Source: Conchocele bisecta (taxonomy: Eukaryota > Mollusca > Bivalvia > Lucinida > Thyasiridae). From it: 64,000 nucleotides of DNA. The translations under genes were made by a program, and so were the position numbers. Positions 1-10,649 of the stretch are shown here, piece by piece (positions within the stretch are counted from its first letter, which is position 1; every line of letters starts with the position of its first letter). The stretch is taken from the NCBI GenBank assembly GCA_029237695.1, contig CM055271.1:38064462-38128461 (forward strand), given 5' to 3'. The notes below the pieces were generated by a model, which saw nothing but the letters and a program-made list of their open reading frames with translations, made no database searches and was not told where the DNA came from.

Positions 1-165
1 CAAAACTATTTCACCCCTGAAAACCATGACGTCGTGATTTTTTCGAAGATTACATCATACAATTCAACGTAATTTAGATCGGTTTGTCGATGCGCCCCAC
101 GCCAACGTTCAGTGTGTCACATACATGTACACTGTTACAGGTTGAGTAATAAAACAGTTATTTCA
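1..165. other. Unassigned flank
   Basis: AT-rich sequence with no convincing reading frame and no repeat that I can match elsewhere in the window. Confidence 0.4.
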
Positions 166-297
166 TGGTAATTCGGGGAACAGTCAAAACATATTAACCC
201 TCGGTGCTATGGACCACCCGATGCACTCGGGGCAATAGTGCATCGGATCGTCCAAAGCACCTCGGGGCAATAGTTTTGACTGTCCCCGGAATAACCA
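166..297. mobile_element. Palindromic MITE-like element
   Basis: The two halves are imperfect reverse complements. TGGTAATTCGGGGAACAGTC at the left mirrors the TGTCCCCGGAATAACCA end at the right, and the CGGTGCT-GGACC stretch mirrors GGTCC-AGCACC. The centre is near GATGCAC. There is no coding content. I see no second copy in the window, and no target duplication is clear. Confidence 0.6.
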
Positions 298-559
298 ACC
301 ATGAACTAACTATATAAGGTTCGTCTGTAACAGTTTATAGAGGTACATTAGGTCTCTAACCAGCCGCCACACTTTCCCGCCAATATCGATGTTCAATAAC
401 AATCAGATTCAGACAAACCGGAGTTTGATAGTTTATGGAGTGCATTATCAGCAATACACATGCTCCATTGAGATTATGATATACACTCCCGTCTGCGCTA
501 ATATTGCCAATATGTGTCTTTCTGCAAATTACTTTGAACATCTTACTTATCGAACATCA
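298..559. other. Unassigned spacer
   Basis: No gene or repeat recognised. Short overlapping frames on both strands lack any family signature. Confidence 0.35.
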
Positions 560-798
560 GGGCACCGTTTCACTAAACTTCGTACGACTAAAATGTTCGT
601 AAGTGCAAATTTAGGATCGTCTGTAAATTTCAATTGATGGATTTACATTTATTGAGCATAAGCTGCATATGCAGCCGATGCTCAATAAATGTAAATCCAA
701 TAATTGTTTACAAGAAAACATTGTTAATGTTTAATTTTCAGACTATCATATTTGTGTACGAACATTTTAGTCGAACGTAGTTTAATGAAACGGCGCCC
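560..798. mobile_element. MITE family A, copy 1
   Basis: A foldback element of about 240 bp. The ends are inverted: GTTTCACTAAACTTCG at the left against AGTTTAATGAAAC at the right. The subterminal ACTAAAATGTTCGTAAGTGC is mirrored by ACGAACATTTTAGTCG. The core is a palindrome, ATGGATTTACATTTATTGAG facing CTCAATAAATGTAAATCC. Six more copies occur in the window. There is no coding capacity, so it must depend on a transposase made elsewhere. Confidence 0.85.
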
Positions 799-835
799 AG
801 TAGACCCTATAAGCTGATAGCTAAATATAAAATTC

Positions 836-1307
836 GACCATGTCCAGCCGTGGGTAAACGTTTGTCGTGGCACGCAGGAATTGTTTGACTATAAGGCCGT
901 AGGCCGCGGGTTCAAACAGTTCCAGAGTGCCACGGCAAACGTTTACCCACGGCTGAACATGGTCCAACGTTATTGTTACCTTTCCGCCGAAAATATCATG
1001 CAATTTGAGCATATATGCAGTACTTTCAGTACTTTGTTAATTTGCTTCATTAAAAAAAACACAGCTGATTTATGTATGCATGTACCTATTACGGGGCCGC
1101 AGTACACGTCGCGTGATTCAACCTCATCATTTTCAAAATTTCAGTGCGACCGTTGTGAACTAGTCTGGTGACGTAGTGGCGCGTTCTAGTAACGTCATGA
1201 GACACATGCATTACGTATATCTCAGCTTGTCCCCGGAATGAGCATTGTCTATAGCCATGGTCAAACAGTACGCGCTGTACGTTTGAACACGGATGTGAGC
1301 GGTGTCA
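836..1307. mobile_element. Foldback repeat family F, copy 1
   Basis: Positions 836-966 form a palindrome: CCAGCCGTGGGTAAACG near the left and CGTTTACCCACGGCTG at the right. The centre is rich in GGCCGTAGGCCGCGGG. The following part, to about 1307, carries a GGGGCCGCAGTACACGTCGC segment. Palindrome and tail recur together at 16735-17145, and the palindrome alone at 17170-17305. The short frames inside are mirror translations of the palindrome, not genes. Confidence 0.75.
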
Positions 1308-1917
1308 ACACCCGTTGTGACTGTGTGGCTATTGTACCTGACTTCGTAGACAGACAAATTGGTAATTAGCTATTCAAGGAAATTCACCGAGAGTGTCCAA
1401 ATCACTAGGAATATATATATCCGGTAACAACGGTTGCTTGGCAACAAAATGCCTGTCTGGAGTTGTAGACTCCGGGAAACTCGGGCAACAGGAACCGTGT
1501 GGTCTAAATGGTTTATATTTATATCAGCCAGTTCTCGGGAATGGACTATAAATAGGGCAGAAAACTTGAAAAAAAAAACTTCCTGGTAGCTACTGGTTTT
1601 CCGCTTCGTCGGTAATTAAACATTCAATAACTGACTTACAGTTCAGCCAAGTGTACAACGCAATGTTACATCCGAGTATTGATTTTTCATTTCCTGCCGA
1701 ACATTAATCATTACATCTGGTAATGCACAAATTATTGGTGTTAAACTTTGCAATATGTGAAATAAGTGGAGCACAATACTGTCCAGCGATTGGCTGAGAA
1801 AATAGAGTGAACTATAATGCTCTTATATTGTCAGTATAGCTACATGTACGTATTCAGAACTACTTTCGGGGGATCATCTAACTATAATTGGCGAATTGTG
1901 TTGGGTTGACCCACATA
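1308..1917. other. Unassigned spacer
   Basis: No gene or internal repeat recognised. It includes short A- and T-rich runs and no extended frame. Confidence 0.35.
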
Positions 1918-2008
1918 CAGTGGGATCAGCGTGTAAGTGCACACGAACGAACACGACAGGTTGGTTCTGTCGTGTTCGTTCGTGTGCACTTACACGCTGA
2001 CCCCACTG
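1918..2008. mobile_element. Tc1/mariner-type palindromic MITE, copy 1
   Basis: A near-perfect 91-bp palindrome begins CAGTGGGATCAGCGTGTAAG and ends with the mirror CTGACCCCACTG. It is flanked directly by TA on both sides (1916-1917 and 2009-2010). TA target duplication and CAGT termini are the mark of Tc1/mariner-mobilised elements. Further copies lie at 19630-19729 and 21161-21251. Confidence 0.85.
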
Positions 2009-2309
2009 TATCCCGGGTATGGAAGGTGTTCGAGCCAATTTACACCCTTAAATATAAACCGACAAACCGACTAACTCCGCCAATTATAACGTCAAAGATT
2101 CCCCTTGTTCTAGAGGATGTTACACGGGATTTTCCAACTTCTGTAACCTAATTGCAAGACATGTCTGCAGTGTTTACCTTTCACCTATATTATATAGGAC
2201 GACACTTGAATTTTAGATACGGAAAATGGATGAGATAGCTGATGAACGAATAATAGGTATCGAACTAAGTTAAGCACGTCCATGTGATGTAACACTAAAA
2301 GTATTTGCA
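2009..2309. other. Unassigned spacer
   Basis: No gene or repeat recognised. Confidence 0.3.
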
Positions 2310-2450
2310 TTCAGTGTGCATATGCCATCATCAAACTACATGCAACATAGTAATATGTTACAAGCGGTGTGTGACTCGTACTCTGAACCCGGAACAATAA
2401 TTCTCCTCCTAGGCGACATGAATGGTGAATTTACACCATACATGAATACA
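2310..2450 (+). pseudogene. Relic of a non-LTR retrotransposon endonuclease domain
   Basis: The plus-strand translation from 2316 reads HMPSSNY, then about 20 residues later GTIILLLGDMNGEF. The spacing and the GD(M/F)N motif are those of the apurinic-type (exonuclease-endonuclease-phosphatase) domain at the N-terminus of LINE ORF2. Only about 45 residues remain, and no reverse transcriptase follows in the next 600 bp. The frame loses family resemblance after about 2450. It is a dead fragment. The match is short, so chance similarity is possible but unlikely given the paired motifs. Confidence 0.55.
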
Positions 2451-3061
2451 ACTCATTTATTACACTCTTACAAATTATTTGCACGGGTTTTGCTATGAGA
2501 GAAAACCGGTTATTAACTCCTTACAAATAATACACCGTGAAGAGAACACCCGTAATTGCGCGTCTGTTTTCTTGGAAACCACGAGCTACCATGCAAAATG
2601 TTTAATTTGTATTACAGTCAAAATAAAGTTATTTGAACATTTGGAAAAGGTCTCGACTAATCTAGAATGTTAATGTGATTGAACACATTCCAAACATGTC
2701 CTCAAATATATCTGGTTCATAGAAACAGCTGCGTAATTTGGATTTCAAAAAGTCACACAACGTAACGTCAAAACGCGGGAAAACACGTCATTGTATAACT
2801 ATTCATGCGCACATCACAATTCATTGATTATGATCTCAAAAATAGACTAAATGTGCATATATATCCGCCGTGGAAGTGTAATAAATATGATATTCCATCG
2901 TACATGCATAGCGGAAATGATAAACTCGTGTCCGTCGGCGTCCGTGCAAGCAACTCGTTCGCTACTCTCACTCGTTGCTTACGCGGAAGCCGACGCACAC
3001 TCGTGTATTATTTCCCGCTATTCAAAATGTACCATGGAAAATCCTCTATATCTCCTTTAGA
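2451..3061. other. Unassigned spacer
   Basis: No gene recognised. Frames of 64 to 107 codons occur on the plus strand, but they show no motif and overlap one another. Confidence 0.3.
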
Positions 3062-3660
3062 GATAGAACACTACTGTCTGTTTCACGAAAGCTGCCCAAA
3101 TTGTGTGGCTATAATTATAAACAATTAAAAAAAGAATATTTTTTTCGATAATATTAAATTAAAGGAAAATTTAAGAATGAGCCTTCTTTTTATTTCGTGA
3201 AATTTTGTCAAATATTGATTTTGATGCGAAAAAACAATTTCCCCATTTTAAATCCCCATAGACATTTTCACAGTGAAGATGTCTATGAGGATTTAACATG
3301 GGAAATTTTTTAGAATGTCAGAAATTCTGGACCGATTTTCAAAATTTAACTTTTGTTTTCTTAGTTAGATCATTTACAAGCTACATGTATCTAGTCAAGT
3401 TTCGGAGTCAATTTCCATTTTTTTTTCTGACTCCTCCCACAGCTAATCCACCTCCTTTTCCCCCATGTTAAATTCCCATAGACAAATCATTTTTTCGTAA
3501 TAAAATCAATATTTGACCAAATTTCAGGAAACAATAAAAAAGGCTCATTCTTAAATTTTGATAAAATTTAATATTATCGAAAAAAATACTGTTTTTGCAT
3601 TGTTTATATGGCCGTAAAATTTGGCCAGGTTTTGTGAAACAGACAGTAACTAATTTCATA
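3062..3660. mobile_element. Foldback element family C, copy 1
   Basis: Two arms of roughly 190-230 bp face each other. The left arm contains CTGTCTGTTTCACGAAA, TCGATAATATTAAATT, GTCAAATATTGATTTT and CCCATAGACA. The right arm (about 3470-3655) contains the same landmarks reversed. Internal segments around ATGTTAAATTCCCATAG recur at 10650-11060, 18307-18875 and 45850-46075, so this is an old, diversified foldback family. It is non-coding. Confidence 0.75.
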
Positions 3661-3825
3661 CAACCAAGTACAATGATCTCGCTAGTTTATTCACATAATC
3701 GTATTGGTCTCTCTTTTTAATTTTTAACAATTATTATGGAGAAAATTCTTGATAATGTGATATACAGTCACGATTCATATTTAGCTAGTGAAATGGAATA
3801 AAATGAATAACTCGCATATTGAAGC

Positions 3826-4195
3826 ATATCTATGGAAACGCTAATTGGGCACCCGAATGTTGAGTTGATGACGGATAAGTCGCGGTGTAGTATGTCGACA
3901 TGTCTCATTACAACACAACAAGTAGAAAATAATTAATATGTCATGTCTATATAACAACGCAGCTTCGATAGTTAAATCCTTGCAACATATTTACATAATG
4001 TACATCCCGACACAGGCATACATCTGCGCGACATAAATCTTTCCGACATGTTCATATAAGGACATGTAGACATAAATGTACGCAACTGTGCGAGAAGAAG
4101 GATCGCGCTTTGGTGATATTACCACGGTATTCCTACATATTTCTTGACAGTTTTGCCTCACAAGTCATTTCGACAAAACTACATGAGTTCTCGTT
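3826..4195. repeat. Left arm of a widely spaced inverted repeat
   Basis: About 350 bp that reappear in reverse orientation at about 8490-8860. Shared landmarks are GGGCACCCGAATGTTGAGTT, ATTACAACACAA, CCCGACACAGGCATACATCT and TCTTTCCGACATGTTCATAT. Divergence is low (scattered substitutions and small indels). The 4.3-kb interval between the arms holds the RING exon and a MITE. These could be two independent insertions of one element in opposite orientation or the ends of a larger foldback. Confidence 0.75.
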
Positions 4196-4557
4196 TATAC
4201 AATTTCTCGTTTATATAATGTTCATAGAAGACGCCATTGACTCCTGAGAGTACGCAAACGGGACACACGCACGAGGTATGTGGAGTATTTTATTTTGTTC
4301 TTTGTTTTTTCATGATTTTATATCTCTTTTCCTGGACCAATGAAATTGGCGTGGAATTTAATGCAAACTACATTTAATTTATATTTTATTCTAATGCTCT
4401 CATATAGAAACTTAGGAAACTTTGTCACAGTGTTTATGGGCACAATGTATATGCAAAGCTCAATAAACAGCCAAATGGGAGAAGTAACACGAAAGTTATT
4501 TCCCATAAACGGGTATATTTTGTGATGCACACAGTTCTTTTTTTCCCTTTATTTCAG
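4196..4557 (+). other. Probable intron end upstream of the RING exon
   Basis: AT-rich, with no supported frame. It ends in a pyrimidine-rich tract (CTTTTTTTCCC) followed by TTTCAG just before 4558, a good 3' splice acceptor. Confidence 0.45.
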
Positions 4558-4746
4558 GTTTCCTTCAAACCGGTGGCGCCAGGTGGTGCCGAGTGCTTTG
4601 TGTGTTTCGACCGTCCAAAGGAATCCTTTTTCATACCGTGTGGCCATCGATGTTGCACGGTTTGTGCTGTGGAACTTGAATCGACAACAAAAGTATGTCC
4701 GTTATGTAGATCAATGATACTGGCTGTTGGATCTCTGCAAAACTAA
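4558..4746 (+). CDS. Terminal exon encoding a C3HC4 RING finger (IAP-like or other E3 ligase C-terminus)
   Basis: After a pyrimidine tract and TTTCAG, the frame GTTTCCTTCAAACCG encodes about 62 residues ending in a TAA at 4744-4746. The RING signature is complete: CFVC, then FIPCGHRCC, then TVCA, then VCPLC. These give the two-zinc cross-brace of RING-HC domains, which bind E2 enzymes and act as ubiquitin ligases. A RING lying at the very C-terminus with only eight residues after it is typical of IAP, MEX3 or neuralized-type proteins, but I cannot choose between them from this exon. No upstream exon is visible in the preceding 4.5 kb, which is mostly repeats. The gene's other exons may lie before the window, or this could be an orphan copied exon. 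The reading frame is intact. Confidence 0.7.
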   Translation, partial: VSFKPVAPGGAECFVCFDRPKESFFIPCGHRCCTVCAVELESTTKVCPLCRSMILAVGSLQN

Positions 4747-4750
4747 TTGA

Positions 4751-4925
4751 GTTTTGATTATGCCTATGATTATGTCTGAACATTTCACTTGTTTTGATTA
4801 TACCTGTGATATATCTGAAGAGATCAGTTTCGATTATGCCTATGATTATGTCTGAACATTTCACTTGTTTTGATTATGCCTGTGATTATGTCTGAAGATT
4901 TTCAGTTGTTTTCATTAGGCCTGTT
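4751..4925. repeat. Short tandem repeat, about 42-bp unit, four copies
   Basis: Units of the form TTTTGATTATGCCTATGATT ATGTCTGAAnATTTCACTTG are repeated about four times with decay. They start a few bases after the RING stop codon, so they would lie in the 3' UTR. Confidence 0.7.
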
Positions 4926-6439
4926 ATGCTTTATGACAGTACATGTACATGAATAATTTATGAAGTGCATGATGAAGACCGGAAGAGATTCTTTTTTGAC
5001 ACCCTTTATAAAACGTTATTGCAAACGTTTATTTGTCTAAACTACAATGGTTCAGAATTGTCAGTGGCTGTTCATAACTGTTGTATACACTTCACAAATT
5101 GTATAATTGGTCACCCTACAAAATGCAATAACTTTGTTAATTTTTAGCACATAATGGTGTAATTTTAACAGATATCTAAAATATGCTAGTAATAACATTG
5201 GAGTGGAAAAAATGTGTTTAGTTTAAGCAAAATCACTCAGCTGTGACAGGAAGCTCAAAAACATGTGTTTTTGGCACATGTCTGGTGATATTTTATTAAA
5301 ATCTGTCAATCTTGTTGTTCCTGAATCATGGACATTTCGGTAACAAGAAAAACATAAAATGTTAATAAAAAGTTGCATTTTATGACGTAATAATGACGTC
5401 ATATTATACATTAGGTGATGTTTCGGCGTTGACACAACAACAATCACAGAAATCCGACCCACCGTCCAGATTTGATGTTTCTAATGCGCTCTTTTGTTGA
5501 AAAAGATTCATAATTCGCCAAATGGTGTTCCAACTTCTGACGCATTACGTCTCTAAATGGGGATATCCCACTGTTAATGGCATGCATCTCCATTAGTTAT
5601 TCAGTTGAAAGGACTTGAAATACCAATACACGCGGTATACTAAAACTATCATTATCCATCTATTAAAGACAAAATCAGCACTAAAAACTGAATTTTTGTC
5701 AAATTTTACAAAATTCGGAAAAAACCTGACCGTGCGGATAACCAAGTACGGTAAGTGACGGACGTGTTATTCAACATCCTCAGTGCGCGTGATATCGACT
5801 CTTGTTCGCGCGGAATGTGTGAATTACTCAATTTCATTCATTACACAAGAATTTGCTGCTGACTTCGTTTGAATAATGATACCCGTAAACGCAAACAACA
5901 GATTTTTCCGTCTCAAATTTCTTATTTTAGCGACTTTTGACAGCGAGGGTGACCATCTTTAAGTGCTTAATACGACATTGCTGTGAGATATTTTGAATCG
6001 ATATTTTTCGACAACGTATTGGAATATGATTTGTATAAAATTAGAATCCTACCTGAACATAGTCAGAATTCAAGTCTGCTCACAAATCGCAAACTTATAG
6101 GGTGACCAATTATAACTTTTGTTAAGTGTATAGTAATCATTATAAATTAACTATGGCAATAAATCTTTATAAACCTTAAAAGTTTTAATTTTATTCTATA
6201 ATTTCAAGCCTTTTTGAGTATGGTAAACTTATCTCCATAATGATTGCTGTAAAATCAAGTACTGTTGTTGAAACATGTTCCTACTCGATCAAAATAGTCA
6301 TACACACAAGCCAGCATTTACCAAGAACTGACCTTTCTGACGGCATCTTGTGTCATGGATTTTTAAACTCTGCTATGTTGGCTCCATACCACGGATCCCA
6401 GAACATGAAGGTTGTCTCCGCCTCAACCATATGATGTAA
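4926..6439. other. Unassigned, low-repeat stretch
   Basis: About 1.5 kb with no repeat that I recognise and no coding signature. It is one of the few stretches in the first 24 kb that looks single-copy. It could be 3' UTR or downstream flank of the RING gene. Confidence 0.35.
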
Positions 6440-6469
6440 CAAGAGTCATCGGCGGAACCGATGTATGCG

Positions 6470-6600
6470 GAAAATACAATGGATGGTAGTGACGCCATGT
6501 CTCGGTAGGTGGAGCGCTAGCTAAAAACGCGTGTGATATCAGAAACTCGGTGGTCATGAGTTCGATCCTGACTCATGGGTATTGTTTTTTAACAATTTTT
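6470..6600 (+). repeat. tRNA-derived SINE-like head
   Basis: GTAGGTGGAGCGCTAGC resembles a tRNA A-box region. About 45 bp on, GAGTTCGATCCTGACTC resembles a B-box arm with a complementary T-stem. The rest of a tRNA fold is not convincing and a T-rich run follows, so this is a SINE head and not a tRNA gene. Confidence 0.5.
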
Positions 6601-6802
6601 CTTTGGATTATGACCCAAGTCATTGTGTGAAACACCAGTCGGTGCCGTGAGTACTTTGATTTTTGATGTCGTCTGTATGCTCTTAGAGCATCACATTGGA
6701 GTGTCCCGATCCCTGGTTACCATACTTTGCAAATCTGTAATTCCAGCAAATGGCAAATTCATCTTCTATGTTACAGTTAGTGAATGTTTACAAGAGAGAT
6801 GG

Positions 6803-7035
6803 ATCAATAGCTCAGTCGGGAGCGAGCTAGACTGCCACCCCGGCGGCCGTGGTTCGAATCCCGACGTGGGCGACAAAAATACTAAAATGTATTTTCCATC
6901 TACACTATCCACGTATACAATGTCTGGTTCTACCCAGAAAATATGTGACGGCATGGACGGTTTCGAGCCAATTCCCACCGTTAAATATTATACAGATATG
7001 GACTTTTTATTCGTTAAATTTTAACCACTGGTTAA
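6803..7035 (+). repeat. tRNA-derived SINE
   Basis: ATCAATAGCTCAGTCGGGAG is an A-box-like segment, and GTGGTTCGAATCCCGAC contains a perfect RNA polymerase III B-box (GGTTCGAATCC). About 160 bp of body follow. No anticodon arm of normal length is apparent, and the 3' side does not close an acceptor stem. I take it as a SINE. Confidence 0.65.
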
Positions 7036-7301
7036 ATCCGTGGTTAGGTCAAATATTTGGTAAATTATTGGTTATCGATTGTATAAAAAACACCGGTTAA
7101 ATTGTAACGGTTACCATGATTTTTCTGGTCAGATTTAACCGACCTACAGAAGCCTGGTTAAATATTAACCAAGCTCCTAACGAGGCTCTTCGGAGAAAAC
7201 AACATTTCAATCTGTTTCTGTGCAAATTATAAATCCAGACACCGTAGTTTTAGGGCCAAGGCTTGTGACTGAAAAACTCCCATACCGCCAGGACTTTCAA
7301 A

Positions 7302-7570
7302 TTTATCCCGTCAACACAGTGCGTATGTGCCGTGAAACACGGTGCCGTGAAACATTTTTGATATCCAGTCAATACAATTTTTGCATTTTACAGCCATTTG
7401 TAGGTGTAGACGGGATAAATAGAATAGTAGGTTAGTGCCGTGAATGGGAAAAAATATCTGGCGCGGCACGGAAACGGGATGTGCTCGGCAGAGCCTCGCC
7501 TATCCCGTTTCCTGAGCCTTGCCAGATATTTTTTCCCATTCACGGCACTAACCTACTGTTCTCTATATCT
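7302..7570. mobile_element. MITE family D, copy 1
   Basis: Starts at TTTATCCCGTCAACACAGTG and ends at TTCTCTATAT. The second half is a strong palindrome: TAGTAGGTTAGTGCCGTGAA faces TTCACGGCACTAACCTACT around a GC-rich centre (CGGAAACGGGATGTGCTCGG). The same layout recurs at 9264-9530, 12545-12800, 12948-13194 (reversed) and 35112-35398 (reversed). Confidence 0.85.
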
Positions 7571-7630
7571 TTAGTTCCAATCATATACATACCGGCGGAA
7601 CTTTATTACAGAATTATTGAGAGCGCCAGC

Positions 7631-7711
<81 letters not shown>
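7631..7711. repeat. Poly-C tract
   Basis: Roughly 80 cytosines interrupted by one A at about 7661. It is a simple repeat or an assembly-inflated homopolymer. The proline-rich frames across it are artefacts. Confidence 0.95.
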
Positions 7712-7715
<4 letters not shown>

Positions 7716-8489
7716 ATACACTGCTTGTATACCCAACATTATTTGCGGGAAGTAACTACATTATATTCCCGTATTGTCCGTACCCAGAGTTACGGTGCCT
7801 TCCATCGGTTTTCCCTGCAGGGTAGCGAATTGATGCCAAAGTTGCCTAATTTACATAAATCCAAGATGGCCGCCATCCGAACTAGCAATATATTAGATTT
7901 TCAATATATCTTGTTCTAATAATCACATGACAACACATTTGGTAACTATTCTGATTGCTTTCGATGTCCCCGACATATTGGTGAAACATTACTTATGATA
8001 TATCGTCAAACATTGTCCAAAAAAATCCAGGATGGTCGCTAAAAGGGCTGAAAAAGGTACATCTCTGTGAGTATAACAGCTTGAATAATGCTTCTTATGT
8101 GTAATTGTATGTTAATTAGAACAAGCAATTGAAATAAGCAGTTTCCAAATGGTTTGTATGGAAAAAAATAGAATCACCCACCAGTCTAATGCAATGACAA
8201 AATTGTCATGCGTCTAAATGACACTGATCAAACCGCTGTCGGAATACGTCAAGTTGGTGGGTATTCCGGGAGTATGTCAAGGAAAGTATGTACCCGAAAT
8301 AGGTACACGAAAATTATTTGTTAAAGAAATGTAAAATGTAGACTCACCAGTTTGGCAAAACCTTGTTCGACCAACCTTCAACAATTACGAGACCGACTGA
8401 CCCTCGTGGACATATATAATAGTGTTTCTTTGCAATGCAACATGTAGGTAAGGACGCATCATGTAGTTTTATCGAGATGACTTATGTGG
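7712..8489. other. Unassigned spacer
   Basis: No gene recognised. It contains a CAAGATGGCCGCCATC motif like those near 23.55-23.9 kb, which suggests old repeat material. Confidence 0.3.
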
Positions 8490-8860
8490 TAAGGACTCAT
8501 TAATGTAGTTTTGTCGAGATGACTTATGTGGCAAAACTGTCAAGAAATATGTAGGAATACCGTGTTAATATCACCAAAGCGCGATCCTCCTTCTCGCACA
8601 GTTGCGTACATTTATGTCTACATGTCCTTTATATGAACATGTCGGAAAGATTTATGTCGCGCAGATGTATGCCTGTGTCGGGATGTACATTATGTAAATA
8701 TGTCGCAAGGATTTAACTATCGAAGCTGCGTTGTTATATAGACATGACATAATAATTCTTTTCTACTTCTTGTGTTGTAATGCGACATGTCGACATACTA
8801 CACCGCGACTTATCCGTCATCAACTCAACATTCGGGTGCCCAATTAACGTTTCCATACAT
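8490..8860. repeat. Right arm of the widely spaced inverted repeat
   Basis: Reverse-complement partner of 3826-4195. The inner end has an extra local duplication of the GTAGTTTTGTCGAGATGACT motif (at about 8463 and 8503) that the left arm lacks. Confidence 0.75.
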
Positions 8861-9116
8861 ATCAGCTTACACTATCGGCGTTGCTAGACAATATACCGGC
8901 TGCTAATGTACATGTGACATATGATAATATAATAAATGCATCAGGTAAAACTCTACTCTACATATAATCGAAACTCGAAACCATACTGGACGAAGGATGT
9001 TAAAAGTGCACATGATTCCCAGCGGCAGGCGCGAAGAACATGAATTGATGAGGGCAGACCTAGAAGCAGGGAACACCCATCGTTTGCAAACTATAACCAG
9101 ATGGCCGAGGCCCTCA

Positions 9117-9238
9117 TATCGAGCCCGCCGAGGCATTTGAAGGTATTTATTTAAAAACTTTAACGCATATTTCGGACGCACGGATACCCGGACGTCATTG
9201 TGATCACTATGTCTTGCTGTCCGCAAGCGGGCTCGACA
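9117..9238. mobile_element. Short element with TCGAGCCCGC inverted ends
   Basis: Begins TCGAGCCCGC and ends GCGGGCTCGA. It includes GGACGCACGGATACC and a terminal CTGTCCGCAAGCGGGC hairpin. A diverged relative occupies 15904-16044 with GTCGCGCCCG ends. Confidence 0.6.
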
Positions 9239-9263
9239 AAAATGACAAACGAGTATTTGTAAT

Positions 9264-9530
9264 TATCCCGTCAACACACTGCGTATGTGCCGTGAAACAC
9301 GGTGCCGTGAAACATTTTTGATATCCAGTCAATACTATTTTTGCATTTTAAAGCCATTTGTAGGTGTTGACTGGATAAATAGAATAGTAGGTTAGTGCCG
9401 TGAATGGGAAAAAATATCTGGCGCGGCACGGAAACGGAATGTGCTCGGCAGAGCCTCGCCCATCCCGTTTCCTGAGCCTTGCCAGATATTTTTTCCCATT
9501 CACGGCACTAACCTACTATTCTCTATATAT
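9264..9530. mobile_element. MITE family D, copy 2
   Basis: Nearly identical to the copy at 7302-7570 and in the same orientation, with the same palindromic second half and the same CTCTATAT end. Confidence 0.85.
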
Positions 9531-9737
9531 GCAAACAAACGCCGTACAGCAAGTTGAACTAAACTTTATTCATCAATGAAATGAAAAGAAAAAGGAAATG
9601 TGCACTAACGTGTAGTCAGCTAAATAACAAATCAGGCGTTTCCCGCGACCCGGGTGAAATTGCGGACAGCTTTTCGTCATATTACAAAGATCTATATACT
9701 CCATTAAGGTAGTAGATCATATATATATATACACTCA

Positions 9738-9930
9738 GCTTCAATGATAATTGCTTCATAACAGTGATGTGATATATGAATATAACATAATATTATGTAA
9801 ATATTGCCTTGTTACTGTATACTATATGGTTCATCGAGTTGCCATCTCCGCCATCTTTGTATGTACAAGCCATCGCACAATTTCACCACTTCGTGCGTTT
9901 CACACATACAGCAACTAATATGACAGTAAC
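9738..9930. repeat. Partial copy of foldback family K
   Basis: About 190 bp matching one arm of the element at 35815-36690. Shared landmarks are ATTGCTTCATAACAGTGATG, TTGTTACTGTATACTATATG and GCCATCTTTGTATGTA. Confidence 0.65.
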
Positions 9931-9935
9931 TTGTC

Positions 9936-10545
9936 GCCGATGTTGTAGTTTTCGAACATCACATTACATTACCGAATACGTTTAATAACGCAACGTTTTT
10001 CAGTTAAAAACGTTGCGTCATTAATCGTATTCTGTAACGTACAGTAGCGCTTTTCTGCAGGTCAACTATACGTACTATACCAATACTATACGTATACTAT
10101 ACCAATACGATATGTTTTCTATACGATATGCATACAATATAAATGTACGGTATGTTTGTACCGTACATACCAACCAATATCGTATAGATATACCATTCAA
10201 ATCCTACGTGCATACGATTTTTACACATGTGTATAATTCTGGTACGTTTGTATCGTACAAACATACCAGATTATGGTATATTCATACCATATCCGTACGG
10301 ATATATCGTACATACGAACGGATATCGTATGTTTGTATAATATTCGTATAGTACGTTTGTACTATACGATGATACGGTACACACATACCAATATTATATG
10401 ATCATACGATATGCTCATTAAATATACCAATACTATACGATTACGATATGTATACGATATTAGTATATACAAATAGGTAAGGAGCAGAAAAGCGCTACTG
10501 TAATGTGATGTTCGAAAACTACAACATCGGCGAAAGTAATTTTAA
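9936..10545. mobile_element. Foldback element with an ATACGATATG-type core
   Basis: The ends mirror each other: CGCCGATGTTGTAGTTTTCG AACATCACATTAC at the left and the reverse complement at about 10498-10537. An ACAGTAGCGCTTTTCTGC segment faces GCAGAAAAGCGCTACTGT. Between them about 430 bp consist of scrambled, self-complementary variants of ATACGATATG, GTACGTTTGTA and ATACCA. The frame across it (10112-10351) is repeat translation, not a gene. Confidence 0.75.
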
Positions 10546-10649
10546 ATCAGTTGAGACTCGGGTGGGTGTACATGTATCAATGGTATTGCCTATAAGCAAA
10601 ATGTATGAATGAACCAGTCCAGTTTTTGTGTTGTGATATTGATATTTGG

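Noticed and set aside
6803..6875. tRNA gene
   Set aside because: The B-box is perfect, but the acceptor and anticodon stems do not pair and a SINE-like body follows.
7481..7919. Proline-rich open frames
   Set aside because: They are translations of the poly-C tract at 7631-7711. No other coding signal is present.
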